Assembly: GCA_003956705.1 (NCBI GenBank) | Contig: QZCP01000834.1 | Coordinates: 400,104-464,103 of the forward strand | Direction: 5' to 3' | DNA: 64,000 nucleotides | Origin: Brevipalpus yothersi | Taxonomy: Eukaryota; Arthropoda; Arachnida; Trombidiformes; Tenuipalpidae | Shown: one piece after another, positions 52,429-64,000 of the stretch | Layout of the letters: each line of letters begins with the position of its first letter | How positions within the stretch are numbered: position 1 is the stretch's first letter | Program-made: the position numbers and the translations under genes | Notes under the pieces: generated by a model | The model's database searches: none | The model's input: the letters and a program-made list of their open reading frames with translations, nothing else | Told to the model about the DNA's origin: nothing

Positions 52429-54385
52429 ATGGCTAATTTGGATATGTGCTTACCCATTAAACCGGGTGAAGCTCAAGTTAAAAAGGAATTCCTCATCTTC
52501 AATAAGCCTAATCGAGAACTCGATTTGCAGCATGTGTGCGAAAAGGACAAAGCTCGTCTGATTGTCAGCAATGCTGATGAGCCGAAAGATGTCAAAATGG
52601 TTTCTACTGATGAGTCAATGTTGTCAAAAGATGATGAAATGAATCATGACACCATGAATCCGCCTAGTAAAAGACAAAAATTGAAAGGTCAAAACAAGAA
52701 GCGAAAATTTCGAAAAGAGAAGAACAAGGATAAAGAAAAGTATCAAGCTTTCAAAGGTCCCTGTTTACGATTTGTATCAAGCTATGGAACAAATCTGGAT
52801 GGTTGTAAATTTGGTGATAAGTGTAAATACGGTCATGATATTGATGCTTATGCCAGTCAAAAGGTGGAAATTATCGGAGAAAAGTGTTTCTTTTTCGAAG
52901 ATCAAGGGTTTTGTCCTTATGGTCTGTTATGTAGATATAATTCTCACCACCTTGATCCAAAAGACAATCGATCTAATATCGTTAATGTTGAAAAGTATAC
53001 TAAATTCAATGAATCACCACCAAATTATCGGAATCAATTGCCAAAAGATCTTGTTTTTGAATTGAGGAAAAAAAGTCATAATTTCGAAAAGTCTACCAAA
53101 GCTTTGAAAGCTATTTCAGAGAAAGTTTTTGGTCCCATTGTCGATGATGTTGATAATCGAAAACCAGTGAAATTTGAATCAAAGTTGTATCTTGCTCCAT
53201 TAACAACGATTGGAAATCTACCTTTTAGGAGGATTTGTAAAGGATTAGGAGCTGATATCACGTGTGGTGAGATGGCAATGGCTACAAATATTTTAGATGG
53301 TCAAACTTCTGAATGGGCTCTCTTGAGGCGACATAAATCAGAAGATATTTTTGGTGTCCAACTTTGCGGAGGATTTCCTGATACTATGACTAAAGCTGCA
53401 CAATTGATCACGGAATACTGTGACGTAGATTTCATCGATATCAACATGGGTTGTCCAATTGATTGTATATTTCAGAAAGGAGCAGGATCTGGTCTCATGA
53501 ACAAGGTCAATAGACTAAATGGGATGATTTGGGCAATGTCCAAAGTTACTCAGGTAGTTACGATTCTCAAGTTATTTTCGAGAGCTCCAATTAAACATAT
53601 GAACAAATATCTTCTTCCAGGTTCCTATAACACTCAAGATGAGAACTGGCATTCATGCCCATAAGAATACTGCTGACAAAATCATTTCTGACGTTTCCAG
53701 CCATTGGAGTAGGAAAACTGTTGGATTGTTCACTGTTCATGGCCGCTCCAGAGAGCAAAGGTACACCAAATCAGCTGATTGGAAATATGTAAATGAATGT
53801 GCAAATGCATCGCAAGATATACCTGTTTTTGGGTCCGGAGATATCATGTCATTCCAAGATTACTACGAAAAATTGGAAAACTATCCAAAGCTAGCTGGGG
53901 TAATGATCGGAAGAGGTGCAATAATTAAGCCTTGGTTATTCACTGAGATAAAAGAGAGGAGGAATTGGGACATTTCCTCAAAAGAAAGACTTGAGATTTT
54001 ACAAAATTTCGTTAATTATGGTCTAGAACATTGGGGCTCAGATACATCTGGTGTAGAGAAGACGAGGAGATTTCTTCTCGAGTGGTTGTCATTCTTATAC
54101 CGATATATTCCAGTTGGCCTTCTAGAAGTTTTACCTCAGAAAATTAATGAAAGACCTCCGATGTACAAAGGCCGAGACGAACTAGAAACACTTTTTGCAT
54201 CTCCATCATGTTCTGACTGGGTTAAAATAAGCGAGATGCTGCTTGGAAAAGTTTCCTCAGATTTTGTTTTCTTACCAAAGCATAAAGCCAATGCATATCA
54301 AGTCAGTGATATGAGCTTGATGGGGCACGAAAATAAGGTGATTGATCCTGATCAATCTTTCAATCAAAGCGATCCTTCACTCTGA
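52429..54385 (+). CDS. DUS3L: tRNA-dihydrouridine(47) synthase, DUS3L type, two exons
   Basis: Exons 52429-53553 and 53621-54385 join in phase 0 (ACTCAG|GTAGTT ... TTCCAG|GTTCC) to encode 629 aa, near the human length of about 650. After a Lys-rich region (80-105) come two CCCH zinc fingers: C112, C126, C132, H136, and C153, C162, C168 and a His. The FMN TIM barrel follows, with LYLAPLTTIGNLPFRR (about 253), INMGCPIDC (conserved GCP cysteine near 340), LKMRTG just after the junction, FTVHGRSREQRY and VMIGRGAIIKPW. It reduces uridine 47 (and mRNA sites in other species) using FMN and NAD(P)H. ATG context is GAAATGG. No break is seen. Confidence 0.94.
53554..53620 (+). other. 67-bp intron of DUS3L
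   Basis: Starts GTAGTT and ends CTTCTTCCAG. Removing it restores VPITLKMRTG, a conserved DUS segment, in frame with exon 1. Confidence 0.93.
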
Positions 54386-55416
54386 TTGGACTCGAATTGA
54401 TTTGAAATAATATATCATTTCAAGGACTAAGATGACTTTCTCTCAAGAACTTTTTAATTTAAATCGATCAAAGTTTTTCATTGACCAAGTTTGAACTACT
54501 TGAGGCTTTCTTTTTATTCTCTACTTTTGACTTGTGATCATATTCTTGTTCATCGTTTTCTACTTTTCAGGGAGAATTTTTTCACTCAAATATTTTTACA
54601 TGGGCAAATGATCTATCGCATATCCATCATCCTTTTTCTCATATAAGCTTGGTGTATAACTCAGAGGAAATTTATTCATGAGAAATGATCATTCGATCAC
54701 TCCTAAGAATGTCTATGCAGACTGAGGGATTTACAAACATACTCTGTACTTGGGGTATTTTCATTCAATCTTCAGACCAAGCTTGGAATGTGTGAGTCGT
54801 CCAGAAGAGAATAGGCCAAAGTTCTAGACAAATAAAAGAGAAAATTCACCTGTTGCATCCGCTTGTATGTTAAACAAATAGCTAGCTTTCACTAACCCAT
54901 TCAATATTTAGCTCTTAGAACACTTTCAAACATTCCAAACTTGGCGAAAAATTGACAAAAAGCCAAAATATTGCAAATTCTTCCACCTTGTAGTATTGCA
55001 GACTGCAATAACGACCTAGGCATCGAGATTGCGAGGAAAAAGGTCATCAATTAGAAAGGGCATGGGAAAGCTCTTACCATCGATTCAGATTATCTCAATT
55101 CCCAAAAAACTACCAAGTTTTAGACCCTCTCTCTACATATCCAAAACTTTTCACACAGAGTATCCATCACATCGAATCGTGCCTAGCAACATGCGAAGCA
55201 TGTGTGTTGGTCTAAGTAGAGCGGCCTTTTCATTCCAATTCATTTGGTATTTGTATACATGGTCATTCATGAGCACCTATTCTCGAGGGCAGAGAGAAAA
55301 GCTTCATACTGTGGCATATCTATTAATCTGAATGGAACGAGGAGCTGGAATTTATTGGGTCTCATTGTATATCTTTTATCACCTTCACCGAGTGAATTTT
55401 CACCCTTTTAATTGTC

Positions 55417-55477
<61 letters not shown>

Positions 55478-55669
55478 AGTCTTCTCACAAGAGTGTTGAC
55501 TACTCAATGATCTTTGAGAACTACTCTTTGGTCTTCTCTCTTTTCGAAAAAGAAAGGAAGAAGAGGAAGAAGAAAGAAAGAAGGTGTCCATGATCGAGAA
55601 AATTAGCTATTTTGCTCCCTGATTCACAGATTCGTAGATTAGGACACAAGTGATACAAATTCATCGTTC
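54386..55669. other. intergenic, no gene seen
   Basis: Contains a CT run at 55421-55475 and a GA-rich A/G stretch near 55550-55580. No supported gene. Confidence 0.5.
55421..55475. repeat. (TC)n microsatellite
   Basis: TC run of 55 bp. Confidence 0.95.
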
Positions 55670-57107
55670 ATGACAAGTATGAACAGAACCAGGCAGGAAT
55701 TTCAATACTTTCTGTTGCTCTCAACGATGATCCTATTGATTCCACTCGTTTTGTTCGGACAATCACTATCTTTGTGTCCTTCTCCTCGTTTTTCTCTGTC
55801 CTCTTCGAACCTGAAAAACAGTATTCTCCTCCATCCAATAATTTTTGGTAAGCTATGGTCATATTTTCTGTCAATAATGATCATCTTCCAATGATCATGA
55901 TGATGTGGATCTATCTTCTACTCAGTTCCGGGGGATTAAGGAAGCCAGCTAGAAGTGGCTCACTACTTTTGTGAACAAAGAACTGACGAATACTTCACCT
56001 TGTGGATGAATTCAGCTGATTTGGTGCCTTTCATTATCTGTTGGGTGAACAATATGTAACTAATCTATGAACCTGAGACTCATCTATCATATGGTTCACC
56101 AGGAGTTGATGCTTGGGAATATTTTTACTGTTGAATATTTGGACCCCAGTCGAGTATCGATCACTGGATATTTCAATATTCTATCCAAAGAGATGGTAAA
56201 TTATAGTTATGAGAGGGGCTAGCATCTGAAATGTTCCATGTGATTTTTAAAAATCTCCTGGTAAGATGAGACATATTGACAATCGTGGTTATATCAGCGT
56301 TTTATCAATTCGATTTCTCAGCACAACCTCTTCCACCGCTTCTCTCTCGATTCTAAGGTGAGCTATATGATTACTATTCCGAGTCAAAAACATTGATTGT
56401 AGAAACTTATCGGCCGATCAACAAACATCGAGTTATTCTCATATCCCATTCCTTGGGCTGTGCAACAATGTTGTACTTTTTGAATTGTCAATCATAAAGC
56501 TGGAAAGACCGTTATATCCAAACTCTAGTAGCACTGGCTGGATCATCGGGTAGAGCTGTGCGAGCTCTGAAAGTATTCACTTCCGGTGATACAATGTAAT
56601 AATAATAGAGTAAGAATGGCACCTGCATTGAAAATTCGTAAAGAAGAGCTATTCTTGCCTACCTTTTACAAAGTGCCAAATTCTGGTCTCCTATTTAATC
56701 ACAACTGGACGTAAAAATTATACTGTGTTAACTTGTAAAAATTTTTTCGAAAATATTGACCATGCTCTAGGCTCTCATATGTAACTAGACACTAAAAATC
56801 TCATGATATGATGCTTTCTGGTGTTGAAGTTCATTGTATTCATGGTCTAGATATAAAAACTATAGGGCTTTTGGAATATAATGGAAAAAAATTTCCCAAT
56901 CAAGAGCCTTCCATTCGAATGGAAGATGGTGATGAAACTGTTAATTTGAAAAGCTTAGAGGGCTGTAAGCGATCGGTCGGAAAACAGCCGCACAATGTCC
57001 ATTGTATGATTCTTTACAAAGTTGGCCATAGGTGTGATGACAGATCTGGGAATTTTATCGAACATCAAATTGATCGCCAAATACTAACCAGACCAAGAAA
57101 CAAATAA
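55670..57107 (+). pseudogene. Decayed lysosomal phospholipase A2 (PLA2G15/LCAT family) gene
   Basis: Fragments follow the order of PLA2G15/LCAT. A first exon (ATG 55670) has a signal-peptide-like stretch (FLLLSTMILLIPLVLF) and ends HPIIF. A 78-bp intron (55848-55925, GTAAGC..CTCAG) leads to V-P-G-D. Then come HYFCEQRTDEYFTLW, CWVNNM, a frame-shifted VEYLDPSR, ILISHSLGC with the catalytic Ser codon at 56450-56452, SWKDRYIQTLVALAG, LKVFTSGD, and finally GVEVHCIHG and DGDETVNLKSLEGC with the catalytic Asp. Stops interrupt it (TAA at 55937-55939, TAA soon after CWVNNM, TAA before SWKDRY, others) and the frame changes at least twice. The intact enzyme would be a secreted or lysosomal lipid acyl hydrolase. 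The retained intron excludes a processed copy. Confidence 0.85.
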
Positions 57108-57396
57108 TTTTGATAGTTAATGGGATAAAATAACAAATGTGTGGGGATCTCTTGATGGATAAATTTTGAACTGAAGGTTACCTGATCAATACAATCAAAT
57201 ACATGTATGTGTTCATACTATATTTCGTACCTTAATACACTAATGTACTAATGTACTATCCTCAGTCTACCTCAGAAAAGTTGACATGAATTTGTCTTTA
57301 ATAAAAAAATCATTGATCATACACGTATCTATTATATCTATTTTACATAACTCGAAGAAATTAAGAGCTTTGATGTAGAAAATCCTGAAGTTTGGC

Positions 57397-57552
57397 TTAA
57401 TTTTGATCTGGTGACTTCAGAGCTAATATTTGACGAAAATCTTCCTCTTCTGTTAGCCCATTTGTTTTTTTCCTATTAAACCGAATCGCAATTATGAGAC
57501 AAATGATTGCTAGTGGAATGAATATAACATTCCATTGCCAGCTCAATGGCAT
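57397..57552 (-). CDS. Possible 51-aa single-pass membrane protein
   Basis: A short minus-strand ORF from ATG 57552: a few polar residues, then one hydrophobic segment (VIFIPLAIICLIIAI), then a basic stop-transfer patch (RFNRKK) and a polar acidic tail ending SPDQN. The frame is open a little upstream and has CNDC before the ATG, so it could instead be the last exon of a larger membrane protein. I do not recognise it, and no supporting exon was found. Confidence 0.25.
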   Translation of the reverse strand: MPLSWQWNVIFIPLAIICLIIAIRFNRKKTNGLTEEEDFRQILALKSPDQN

Positions 57553-59122
57553 TTTTTGAACTGTACAATCATTGCATAAAGGAAGTTCGAATTATTTTCT
57601 TGTGATAAACAATTCTAAAATTTGATTTTTGTTGATGAAAAGTCATCGGTTCATCTGGAGAATTTAATGCCATTCGGAAAGGACATGATTATGATCAATT
57701 CAGCCAGATGAGGTTTTCACTGGTCAAGCCTCAGACGATGTGAGAGAAAACTGATAAGATCATAAAACACTGATCTTTATTGGTATTAGGCATAAGAACA
57801 CGCAAGTTAATCGACGATGATGACCAAGTGATCGATTATCAAGTTTTCACGCAAAGACGAAAGATTGCAAGAATTTGAATTAATTTAAATAGAGTCCATC
57901 TTTACTACAGACCTACAGAATCAACACCCACGTGGTTATATAATCAAAATCTCAAGAAAACGATCAGTTCAATTAATTTTTTCCTGCGTCAACTATCCAA
58001 GTGATGAAACTTTGGCAGCGAAGAATTTTCTTGGGGAAAGTTAATTTCGATTGTCTCATCTACTATGAAGATGTGCGAATCAGAGCTGAAAGAAATATGC
58101 AATATTGTGCAGAGATATTACGCAAATTGCAGCTGTTGATCTGGTAAGCTGACAACTAACAGATTCAGCATTAACGATGTCTTGCTTCCCAAGACCTTTT
58201 CTGAATATTCGATTGACTACGGTGGCGTTTGATGAGTTCTATTAGTCGATAAGTTAGACTTTCGATTTTCGGATCGCTGAGTAATATTCTGACAGAAATT
58301 TTACAAAGATTCGATTTACAAGAATTATTATTGATATAATTTCTTTCTTTCTTTGACACAGAAATTTCAGTTTTCTTATATTTTTAATGTTTCTATGAGG
58401 AAAATCAACCTATGTCTTGAAAACATTACCAGTAGAGAAAATTCAAGCGAAATTTTATCCTTCCTAATGGCAATAAACTCCATCGATGTCCACCTTGCCA
58501 TGGAAGGTGATAATCTGAAATTTAATCTTCGCATGAAAATTTTCTCCTTTGAAAATTTCGATTTATTCTCGATGAATTTTTTGACTTTCATCAGAGATTC
58601 CCGAGAAATTCTCAATGCTTTTTCCATTCTTTAATGCCATACGATTGCATTTATAACGTCTTCGTTCTTGTTTCATTTTCAAGATTTTATACCAAGCATC
58701 GTAACATGTGGACAAGCATTCATACATGATGAAAAGCTATCGTGGCTCAGTCGATTGAGTTCTAGAAGCTAAACCACAGCATTGGTAACAATTCTTCACC
58801 CATTCATATACATGTACATTCATCAAATACAAAATGTAATCTTCTCGTAGCAATGATCAAAACGGCACTTGACATGTAAAAGTCCAAGAACTTCCACCAA
58901 CCTCCCATTTATTTGGCTAATTTATGCAAAAAAATCTACTAAGCATCAATATTCAGTTTGTTAACATTCATTTTAGCATTCGAGCTCACGTCCTCGTGAA
59001 ATTTGAAAATTGATATTTCTAATTTCCTCATGAACACTACTGTATAAGTTGGTGAGTAGAAAATGTTACCTTCAACATGAAAATTTCAATGCCCCTGAAA
59101 AGTGGGTCAGGGAATAAAACTG
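57553..59122. other. intergenic, no confident gene
   Basis: AT-rich; no supported gene. A tRNA box A-like word occurs near 58744 but no tRNA can be folded from it. Confidence 0.45.
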
Positions 59123-59781
59123 GCCATCCTTTTTCCGGCCTCATTTCCAGTCCCTCAGTCCCATCAAGATGCCTCTTGTTGAACATCCGATCTTCAGTGG
59201 AAAGCTTCATCTTTCGATAGAAAAGAAAAAAAACGAGGAGAGAAAAAGAAGTACATGCATAAAATACAGATGCTGCTTTGCTAAGGCTTAACTTTTTCTT
59301 TTCGCTCTCGACCGATCAACGTTTATAACCATCGGGAAGATGTGTATCAGTATTCCATGGAATGTGGTATATAATTATGTTTACCCTACTAGACACTGGA
59401 ACATGTGCCAATGTTGCATCATCATGCATCATGAGAGCAAGTGTGCACATGTAAGAGGATGATAAAAATCTCCCGAATTTCTCGAGCCGATTGAAATGGC
59501 ACACATTCTTTCTCACACACACACACACATCAAGACATCTTACCCATCAGCAACTCACAGAGAGAGAGAGAGAGATATTGATCACCATTCGGGACGCTCC
59601 CATGGTATTTCCAATCTATCTACCTCTCTCTCTCTCCTCCCCTACGTATCGGAATATTTCATGATAATGATCATGATTTGATGATGGCCTCGACGAACGG
59701 GTTCCTCAAGACGTTCACAAGACGTTCTGCCTGATGAAACTTTTATCATAAAAGTTTCAAGAAAGAGAAACTTTCACCTGT

Positions 59782-59797
59782 CCACTAGAGGGTGCTG
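59782..59797 (+). promoter_or_regulatory. CTCF-like site, copy B
   Basis: CCACTAGAGGGTGCTG, identical to 45049-45064, although the surrounding sequence has diverged. Conservation against this background suggests function. Confidence 0.5.
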
Positions 59798-60502
59798 TTT
59801 TTGAAGGGGAAAAAACTGCTCAACTGCTAAAAAGAAGAGGTCCTAAAAGCAAGTGAGAGAGACTTGAGAGAGAGACCCGAAAAAAAAGTTCATCTTGATG
59901 ATATATTTTTCATGATGCACATTCATTTTGTTGTGATCTCTTTCTTTATTGCCATGGTTTTGCCACATGCAAATCATTTGAATATTAATAATTATGATGA
60001 TGATGATTATAATGTTATGTAAGGTTATACAGTGAGTGTGTGAATTGATTAAATAAATGTGTGTGTGTGTGTGTGGAAATTATCATTGTATGAACTTGAT
60101 AAACTTTGCTCTTCCTGTTATGAAGTTTAAAAGTTAGTGTTTGTTTATGTGTTATTGTCCTTGTCTGTGGAAAATTTATCTCTTCATTTTTCTCGCTTCA
60201 TGTAATATCTTTCTGCTCACATCATAATCGAATCAATTGTCCATTATTGTACTCCAGGTGAGATCATGTTCAATGACCATAGAGACTCTCAATTGATAAT
60301 TTAATTTGATGCTCAACAATGTTGATCGGAAATTTACTCTTATTTTTTGAACTCTTTTTCTTCCTTAGGCAATCTGGGGAAAAAGAATTTTTCCCAAAGT
60401 TTCCAACTGATTTGTTTTGATTGTCTACAGAGACAAGTTCGTCTACCGAACTCTCCAGCAAAGTTTCTTCCACTCACTTACACACAGTGATCTTTCTCCT
60501 CC

Positions 60503-60610
60503 NNNNNNNNNNNNNNNNNNNNNNNNNNNNNNNNNNNNNNNNNNNNNNNNNNNNNNNNNNNNNNNNNNNNNNNNNNNNNNNNNNNNNNNNNNNNNNNNNN
60601 NNNNNNNNNN
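60503..60610. other. assembly gap, 108 N
   Basis: Lies in the leader of FAM43 copy B. The flanks (CTCCTCC and a T-run then CCCTCC) are contiguous in copy A at about 45813-45833, so nothing need be missing. Confidence 0.95.
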
Positions 60611-60951
60611 TTTTTTTCCCTCCTCTTCAACATCTCTGATTGAAAAAGAGAAGAGAGACAGAAAGAGAGAGAAAGTGTGTGTGAGAACATCGATTGCATG
60701 GTATAAACATTCATCACATCAATTTCATCATCTCCATTGTGTTGCTGAACATCATCCTTCTCACTTGTGTAACAAAACTTATCAAACAAGTTAACACATA
60801 GCAGCTTGCTTACTTGTTCGTTACCTACTAAACTACTGTACAAGAGGAAAAGAATCATCATCTGTGATGATTTGAAGAGTGAACTTTAATTATCTTTTCC
60901 TAGTTTTCAAACAACTTCATCCCAATTTACATTGTATAAACAACAATAACC

Positions 60952-62154
60952 ATGACCATCCTGTCAAGTGAAAAGACTTTCGGATTTAACACTCAACGTC
61001 TCAAATTTTGGACCAAGAGACGGTCTCTCACAATATCTGACCATGATCCAGTGTATAAAGTGATTTATTTAGGTAATGTTATGACTTTGTGGGCCAAAGG
61101 TGATGGTGCTATTGACAAGCCATTGGCTACTTTGTGGAAAAATTACTGTGCTGCAGTTAAAAATGACATGTACATGAAACTGACTATTTGTAATTCTGGC
61201 CTCAAAGCCATTACACGCGGCTACGGGCTGACCGAATATTGGGCCAATCGAATCACATACGCTGGCACACATCCTAATCATCCGAAAGTGTTCTGCTGGA
61301 TATATCGTCATGAGGGTAGAAAGATGAAATATGAGCTTCGATGTCACGCTGTATTATGTATAAAAGAAAACAAAGCCAAGGAAATGGCAACGAATCTCAA
61401 TCAACGGCTAGCTACAGCATTACAAGAATTTCGACGTGAAAAAAGATACAGAGAAAATGTTCGCCTTTCTCTTGCATCCTCATGTCAAAATCTTCCATTA
61501 ATACCTCTTCGGAAACAGCTTCTCAACAAAGGATTAGCCAATTTTCGACAGCCTCTCGAAAGGTCAAAGTCAGCTCCAAAATTGACTGCGATCGAAGAGA
61601 TTATTGAGGAACCAGAGGAGGAGGAGGAAGAAGAGGAAGTAGAAGATAATCGTATTTTCGATGATGATTCGGCCAATATGTATGGATCAGAATCATCTGA
61701 AGGACAAGGAAGTCTGTGTGGTGAAGTTGATTCTCTCAGTGATAATTTCAATTCTCTTGAACTCACTTTCACTTCCTCTTATCCAATCTCGATTGATCAA
61801 CAATGTGATGAAGATTTTATCGTTGAAGATTGTCCTAATCCGTGCCAAAAATTGACAAAGTTAAAGTGTATCCAGGAACACAAAGCAGAAGATACCATTT
61901 CCGATGAATCTGCTGAGTCTGGTTACTCTGAATCCGATCGAGATCTTGGTTCTCGAAGCTCTTCTTTGGCTTCTAGCTGTACTACACCCACCTCGTCGAT
62001 ATCGACATCAATAAACACAGCCACAATACTGAGCTCACTGACCAGTGTGGCTGATGAGAGAGACAAATCTTCTTCGATCAAGTCGAATCAGTCCTCTCTT
62101 GTATCTAACACAGCATCAGCTAAAGAGGACTCTACGAAACTCCCCATCACGTGA
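60952..62154 (+). CDS. FAM43-like PTB/PID-domain protein, copy B
   Basis: An uninterrupted 400-aa frame. The PTB domain (about 30-175) carries VIYLGNVMTLWAKGDG, IDKPLATLWKNY, GLTEYWANRITY and CWIYRHEGRKMKYELRCHAV, then a helix with LATALQEFRREKRYRENVRL, all as in the FAM43A/B family. An acidic run of glutamates near 223-234 and a Ser/Thr-rich C-terminus follow. Copy A differs in about seven bases plus a 3-bp indel over about 1.07 kb, mostly silent, then the last 25 or so residues are unrelated. A candidate 5'UTR intron is 60258-60430. Function in arthropods is not established; PTB domains bind NPxY-type tails or lipids. Confidence 0.92.
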   Translation: MTILSSEKTFGFNTQRLKFWTKRRSLTISDHDPVYKVIYLGNVMTLWAKGDGAIDKPLATLWKNYCAAVKNDMYMKLTICNSGLKAITRGYGLTEYWANRITYAGTHPNHPKVFCWIYRHEGRKMKYELRCHAVLCIKENKAKEMATNLNQRLATALQEFRREKRYRENVRLSLASSCQNLPLIPLRKQLLNKGLANFRQPLERSKSAPKLTAIEEIIEEPEEEEEEEEVEDNRIFDDDSANMYGSESSEGQGSLCGEVDSLSDNFNSLELTFTSSYPISIDQQCDEDFIVEDCPNPCQKLTKLKCIQEHKAEDTISDESAESGYSESDRDLGSRSSSLASSCTTPTSSISTSINTATILSSLTSVADERDKSSSIKSNQSSLVSNTASAKEDSTKLPIT

Positions 62155-63077
62155 TGTTCATAATCTTCCCATTTGGATAGTCCCCATATCACCCATTCCT
62201 CAGATTTGTAGAGCAAACTTAACCTCTAATCTTTGTTTATTCTCCTTCAAAATATTCCCTTTGTTGATTTATATCAATAATATTTAAAAACATAAACCTT
62301 ACGACTCTAAAGTCGTTATGAAAATTGTCTCATTTTGCTATCATCATCTCGGCTAACATTATCGAACTTATCATAATTTCGTCTTCTGATTCTCATCCTT
62401 TTCTCCTACATCTTCATTTTACCCTCTTCTTCTTTTCTCTCTATTCGCTCATTCTCTCATCTCTTTTCTTGCCGATCTTTCCTGATGGGGAATGTGATTG
62501 ACCTCAAATCGCTCCGGTCGAGGCCTCTGACCTGAGGCAGAGAATATATACTTCTTGATTTTTGATCATCAATTCTGTACCATTTTTCGATGCTTCTCTC
62601 TCTCTATCTTCACTCTTTCTTTAACCTATCAAATTTGTGGAAGAAGCCAAACCAATGAGAGGTTGAAATTAAGATGAATTTTGATTGACTGTATGTTTTA
62701 GCCTTAATTTTACTGGCCTGCAGACATCATTTCTCAATTCATATTACTTGGCGAACAAATAGATCAGCCTCTTCCGAAAACTCGTATTTTTCACCTCTTT
62801 TGGTCAGATGCATCACAATGCTGATCCTTATCTTCTTACTTTATGGCCAATTTTTCACCTATCATGACTGAAATATAACGGAAATACCCAGAATCATGGA
62901 AAGATTAGGGGATGATTTTGATCCTCCATCAAATACTGTGAAACTGTTTACGATTGTTACAGACGTGGCTGGATGGTGTCTTAAATACTTGAACCTAAAA
63001 CTCAATCTAGAGCCGAAAATATCGTAACTGATACTAAATTTGACTCTCTACATCCGTTCTTGAAAGTGTACATCTCC

Positions 63078-63082
<5 letters not shown>

Positions 63083-63133
<51 letters not shown>

Positions 63134-63144
63134 TCTCTCTCTCT
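63083..63144. repeat. (GA)n-(TC)n inverted microsatellite
   Basis: About 49 bp of GA joined directly to 13 bp of TC, the same arrangement as at 36986-37044. Confidence 0.9.
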
Positions 63145-63773
63145 TACTATCTATAATAATTCTTGGCGCGTTCTCACTCGACAGTCTGTACAGGGAATCT
63201 GTTTTCGATACAAAATTATCTCACTTAAAGTTTTAAGAGAGTGAGAGAAAATAACCAAAAAAGAGACATTAACGGGAGATCCACCAACAGTATCGACATT
63301 TTTATAATTTTCACAAACTTTGAATGTTAAACAAGAACCGTTTTTTGTGGGCTTATACAAGCGTAAAAATATATCTTGATTTCAACATTTTTTTGGATGG
63401 TATTTATAGCGATAAGCATATAGAAGAATAATGGGCGAAAAAGAAGATATCGACATGGATCAGCATCGTCAATGCAGTCCAGCAGCGACGATTGAATCAT
63501 CTGCATTTCAATTAATTGAGCACGATAAATGCTCAAAAAGTCCTCAATACTGATCGAGGTCACAATCGAAAACGCGTTTCGAAAGAGATTTCAGCTTCCA
63601 AACGAATGATAAAGTCATCAGTTTCAAATGTGTGTGTGTGTATGTTTAATTCAGTTCATTTTCTCCGATTTTCACCTGTGATATGACCGGCTTACTCAAT
63701 TCAAGCGAATATGTTTGCTAATGCATTTAACAATGTTCAGATTTGAAGATACTTGAAAGTAAAATGCTATTTA

Positions 63774-63775
<2 letters not shown>

Positions 63776-63809
<34 letters not shown>
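63776..63809. repeat. (TC)n microsatellite
   Basis: TC run of about 34 bp. Confidence 0.95.
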
Positions 63810-63812
<3 letters not shown>

Positions 63813-64000
63813 CGTGGGACACACATTATCTATGATAGTGATACAGATTGAATGTGACAAATGGTGGGAAAACATCCTGACAGAAAGAGAGAGAAGCAGA
63901 AAGAGAGAAAGGAAGAGAGAGAGAAAATGTTCGGATGAAACACAGCTCACAAGCTGTCATGATCAATCAGAAGGAATTTTTATAAGGTTATGATTTCGAA

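Larger units (their letters stand above)
59123..62075 (+). repeat. Direct segmental duplication, copy B (FAM43 locus)
   Basis: Partner of 44325-47670, in the same orientation about 14.8 kb away. Blocks shared upstream and continuous similarity from about 60075 through the coding region, as described for copy A. Confidence 0.85.
62155..64000. other. intergenic, no gene seen
   Basis: Pyrimidine-rich after the FAM43 stop. Contains the GA-TC inverted microsatellite (63083-63144) and a TC run (63776-63809). No supported gene to the window end. Confidence 0.5.

Noticed and set aside
58740..58805. tRNA-like sequence (TGGCTCAGTCGATTGAG, box A-like)
   Set aside because: A D-arm can be drawn, but there is no proper T-arm (no GGTTCRA) or acceptor stem; at best a tRNA-derived remnant.
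44325..62075. Treating the FAM43 copies as simple haplotigs of one locus
   Set aside because: They lie on one scaffold separated by about 14 kb with distinct genes between, diverged upstream flanks and unrelated C-termini; an assembly error is still possible but not the simplest reading.

Overview
The window is eukaryotic nuclear DNA, most likely from an arthropod and possibly a mite. It is AT-rich, with many long (GA)n/(CT)n microsatellites and genes spaced kilobases apart. Introns have GT..AG ends, and one is only 67 bp. The cellular genes are animal ones: an ABCH-type ABC transporter (a subfamily mainly known from arthropods), two FAM43-like PTB-domain genes, a DUS3L tRNA-dihydrouridine synthase, an Id/extramacrochaetae-like HLH protein and a decayed lysosomal phospholipase A2 (PLA2G15/LCAT family). 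No species can be named from sequence alone. Two large N gaps (46214-46591, 60503-60610) and two single Ns (9070, 21648) mark assembly weak points.

Region 1 (1846-17638) is a delimited Polinton/Maverick (adintovirus-like) element of 15.78 kb. It has a perfect 6-bp target-site duplication (CATAGG) and imperfect 61-bp terminal inverted repeats. A leftward block encodes a small coiled-coil protein, packaging ATPase, a small zinc-finger protein, a basic conserved Polinton protein, a truncated integrase with chromodomain, penton, pVI/pX-like protein, major capsid protein and adenain-like protease. A rightward block encodes a dUTPase-like protein, a TATA-binding-protein-like protein, protein-primed DNA polymerase B, an unknown 265-aa protein and a BIR-RING inhibitor of apoptosis. 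The two blocks diverge from a palindromic TATA-like site near 10905. Neighbouring genes often overlap by 1-20 bases. The morphogenesis, replication and accessory genes read open. The integrase catalytic core is absent at an N.

Region 2 (17.6-33.9 kb) is mostly noncoding. It holds a 1316-bp pogo/Tigger transposon (21651-22966) with an intact transposase ORF, TIRs and TA target sites, and the Id-like HLH ORF at 26 kb. Region 3 (33.9-38.1 kb) is the two-exon ABCH transporter.

Region 4 (44.3-62.2 kb) is a direct duplication of a FAM43 gene with its upstream region. The coding parts are about 99% identical, while the far upstream is conserved only in blocks, including a CTCF-like motif in each copy; this pattern suggests gene conversion. 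Between the copies lie tandem noncoding units with a retropepsin-like gene that has lost its catalytic Asp and a decayed paralogue of it, the intact two-exon DUS3L gene, and a full-length decayed PLA2G15-like pseudogene. I found no rRNA, convincing tRNA or CRISPR array.
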